NCBI GenBank assembly: GCA_024401475.1
Contig: JAKSKZ010000001.1
Coordinates: 62,001 to 126,000 of the forward strand
Length of the DNA stretch: 64,000 bases
Direction: 5' to 3'
Source of the DNA: Paludibacteraceae bacterium
Lineage (GTDB): Bacteria; Bacteroidota; Bacteroidia; Bacteroidales; Paludibacteraceae
Position numbers and translations under genes: made by a program. Below, piece after piece: positions 62,196-64,000 of this stretch. Position 1 is the first letter of the stretch. Each line of letters opens with the position of its first letter. Under the pieces are notes generated by a model. It ran no database searches, had not been told where the DNA came from, and was given only the letters and a program-made list of their open reading frames with translations.

Positions 62196-63308
62196 ATGGC
62201 ACAAAAGGGAAGGATAACCATTACGGTAACCAACAATCTTGAAGGAGACCAACGTATAAACAAAGTGGCCTCCTCCTTGCATAATCATGGATATGAGGTG
62301 ACGGTAATCGGCTCTAAAAGCAGGCAATGCCACCCCTACTCTCGATCATATAAGACAAAACGATTACCGGTATTTTTCAAAAAGGGATTTCTCTTTTACG
62401 GGGAATTCAACATCCGATTGTTTTTTCATCTGCTTTTTGCCAAGTGTGATTTAATGCTCGCCAACGACACAGACACTGTCATTGCCAATTTCATAGCAAG
62501 CAAAATCAGAAGAAAACGATTTGCGGTTGATTTACACGAATTGTTCCCAGAAGTCCCAGAAGTCGTAAATAGACCTTTCGTCAAATCTTTTTGGACCAAA
62601 ATAGAAGACATCATATTTCCACATATTCATTATGGCTATACCGTATGCCAATCTATTGCAGAGCACTACAAAAATCGTTACGGCATAAATCTTGGCGTTG
62701 TTAGAAACATCCCGAATAAGAAACCTTACGAAGGGAGAAACAAGAAATTGGATTTTGGCGATAAAAAAATCATTCTTTACCAAGGTGCAGTCAATGTAGG
62801 CAGAGGCATTGAATGGATTATAGACGCAATGCCTTTCATCGAAAATGCTGTATTCGTCATCATTGGCAATGGCGACGTTAAAAGTGATATGGAAGCCAAA
62901 TGCAAAGAGATGGGGCTGACAGACAAGGTCTTCTTCTTGGGCCATGTGCCGTTTGATGAACTTTCGGAATACACTCGATCAGCAGACTTAGGCGTATGCC
63001 TACTAAAAAACCAGGGCCTCAGCTATTACTATTCTCTACCCAACCGCGTATTCGACTATATGCAACAGCATGTACCGCTCTTGGCGACTGACTTCCCTGA
63101 AATCGCAAATGTGCTTCGCAATCACGGAACAGGTGTACTTGTTTCTCATTACGAACCAAAATACTTAGCCGAAACAATCCAGCAAATTTTCGAATCGCCA
63201 ATCGACCACGAGAAGTATGAAAAAGCGTGCGAACACTTCAACTGGGAAAAAGAAGAGGAGATTATGCTTTCGATAATTGAGGAAGCCTTAAGGTGTCACC
63301 GTTTTTAA
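62196..63308 (+). CDS. Family 4 glycosyltransferase
   Basis: A 370-residue GT-B glycosyltransferase of the GT4 group. The N-terminal domain has NNLEGDQRINKVASSLHNHG and the donor-side domain has ILYQGAVNVGRGIEWII and PLLATDFPEIANVLR near 290. The catalytic Glu region is near YYSLPNRVFDYMQQ. The sugar and acceptor are unknown. It shares an operon with the UPF0104 protein and probably acts on a cell-envelope glycan. No clear terminator is seen after it. Confidence 0.9.
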   Translation: MAQKGRITITVTNNLEGDQRINKVASSLHNHGYEVTVIGSKSRQCHPYSRSYKTKRLPVFFKKGFLFYGEFNIRLFFHLLFAKCDLMLANDTDTVIANFIASKIRRKRFAVDLHELFPEVPEVVNRPFVKSFWTKIEDIIFPHIHYGYTVCQSIAEHYKNRYGINLGVVRNIPNKKPYEGRNKKLDFGDKKIILYQGAVNVGRGIEWIIDAMPFIENAVFVIIGNGDVKSDMEAKCKEMGLTDKVFFLGHVPFDELSEYTRSADLGVCLLKNQGLSYYYSLPNRVFDYMQQHVPLLATDFPEIANVLRNHGTGVLVSHYEPKYLAETIQQIFESPIDHEKYEKACEHFNWEKEEEIMLSIIEEALRCHRF

Positions 63309-63669
63309 TTTTTTTGTAATAAGTGATTCTATATAAACTTTTCGGTGCTTGGGGGCATCTTGCACTGTGATTGAGTGACAAAAAGCTCGCAATGTTCCTT
63401 CCTTCCGCAAAAAAATTCAAAAATCCCTCGAAATCAATCTATAGAGGTCAACTTAAAATAAGTCTTGGTGATCATATAACTGATTTGTCAAACATTAACC
63501 AATCGTTAATTTAATGATTGACAGAATGTTTCATAATACCCGACCAAAATATTGTTTCAAAATCAACAAATAAACTAATGAACGATTAAGTTTTAAACTG
63601 ACAAATATATTTTGGGCCTTATTGTATGTAACCCCTTAAATCTTTGCAATTAAACCAAGGGAGTCATAA
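63309..63669. other. Gene-free region after the glycosyltransferase
   Basis: No coding frame or RNA gene is recognised. It is AT-rich, with an imperfect palindrome near 63504-63524 (CAATCGTTAA...GATTG). Convergent genes end on both sides. Confidence 0.4.
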
Positions 63670-63706
63670 AAAAACAAAAGCGACTCAATGAGCCGCTTTT
63701 GTTTTT
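63670..63706 (-). terminator. Terminator of the DUF1508 gene
   Basis: AAAAACAAAAGCG (63670-63682) and CGCTTTTGTTTTT (63694-63706) form a 13-bp stem, extended inside by CTC/GAG, with a T run on the minus strand. It follows the DUF1508 stop codon. Confidence 0.85.
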
Positions 63707-63721
63707 CAATGCAGATATGAA

Positions 63722-64000
63722 TTAGTCTTCCAATTTCTCAACAATCTCTGCCTCAGGTGCATTTCTCTTGATTGAGTCAATACCGTTCATGCATCCAGCT
63801 TTTGCCTTGTAACCTTCGCCTGTAGCGATGATTTCACCATTAGAAGCCTTCAAACGAAAACGAAACTCACCTGCCTTGTCCTTGTAAATTTCCCACTTTG
63901 GATTCTTAGCGGTTTCAAAACCTTCAACAGTTTGATCCTCCATGTTAGCTATTGTACAATTCTTTTGAATACTTGCAATACCATTCTTACAAGATGCCAT
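63722..64000 (-). CDS. DUF1508 (YegP-type) protein, 5' end outside the window
   Basis: A two-repeat DUF1508 protein. The second repeat is complete (KWEIYKDKAGEFRFRLKASN, then GEIIATGEGY and GCMNGIDSIKRNA). The first repeat is cut: the visible start MASCKNGIASIQKNC matches the end of a repeat, so the Met at 64000 is internal and the gene extends past the right edge. DUF1508/YegP proteins are small and conserved, with no settled function. Confidence 0.85.
   Translation of the reverse strand: MASCKNGIASIQKNCTIANMEDQTVEGFETAKNPKWEIYKDKAGEFRFRLKASNGEIIATGEGYKAKAGCMNGIDSIKRNAPEAEIVEKLED

Noticed and set aside
1-64000. tRNA, rRNA, tmRNA or known riboswitch
   Set aside because: I looked through the intergenic stretches for cloverleaf arms, T-loop sequences and known leader motifs and saw none. 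A covariance-model search could still find a diverged RNA.

Overview
The window looks like a chromosomal segment from an anaerobic member of the Bacteroidales (Bacteroidota). Supporting signs are a Na+-translocating NADH:quinone reductase operon, era followed by der, three type IX secretion (T9SS) cargo proteins with CHU_C-type C-termini beside PorP/SprF proteins, DUF1573 and DUF4199 proteins, and promoters with the Bacteroidota -7 box TAnnTTTG instead of a sigma70 -10. Shine-Dalgarno sequences are mostly absent. I found no rRNA, tRNA, CRISPR array or complete insertion sequence.

Layout. 1-4567: nqrA-E on the minus strand; nqrF is expected just beyond the left edge. 4713-6119: aspartate kinase with its own terminator. 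6405-7840 (plus): an ECF sigma factor, a one-helix membrane protein and a periplasmic LTxxQ-like protein. 7970-15466: a long minus-strand run (mtaB, transketolase, a beta-barrel/lipoprotein pair, nitroreductase, a membrane-anchored protein, GT2 glycosyltransferase, DUF4199). 15617-16192: a non-coding mosaic of 161-bp tandem repeats and GGGGC inverted repeats. 16301-21828 (minus): an alpha/beta hydrolase, a UbiA-type prenyltransferase and a redox/export group (short DUF1573, CcdA-like permease, TlpA-like protein without the resolving Cys, long DUF1573). 22074-26150 (plus): M23 peptidase, a C69-type peptidase whose nucleophilic Cys is replaced, and a TatD hydrolase.

26261-30366 is accessory: a Cu/Zn permease with an HMA domain, an AraC regulator that also has an HMA-like domain, two decayed ATPase genes, and an intact AAA/DUF4143 ATPase. 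The intact ATPase is preceded by three 26-bp palindromes spaced exactly 41 bp centre to centre, the first abutting its promoter; a remnant ATPase has an unrelated palindrome in the same place. I consider this the most unusual regulatory structure here. 30409-33926: a TPM-domain membrane protein, then era and der.

34044-54986 is the surface-protein region. One operon encodes a CHU_C repeat protein, an OmpA-like protein and a PorP/SprF protein. A second group holds a 1516-residue CHU_C protein followed by another PorP/SprF, and a 2534-residue CHU_C protein stands next to it. Two paralogous genes sharing an N-terminal Cys/His domain lie on either side of the first operon. The cargo proteins are expected to cross the outer membrane by the T9SS and to be held at the surface with their PorP/SprF partners.

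55232-60942 (minus) holds mostly housekeeping and envelope genes (M16 peptidase, DUF3109, S41 lipoprotein peptidase, an outer-membrane protein, corA, rsmA). 61202-63308 (plus) has a UPF0104 flippase-like protein and a GT4 glycosyltransferase. A DUF1508 gene runs off the right edge. All calls are from reading the sequence; no database search was run.
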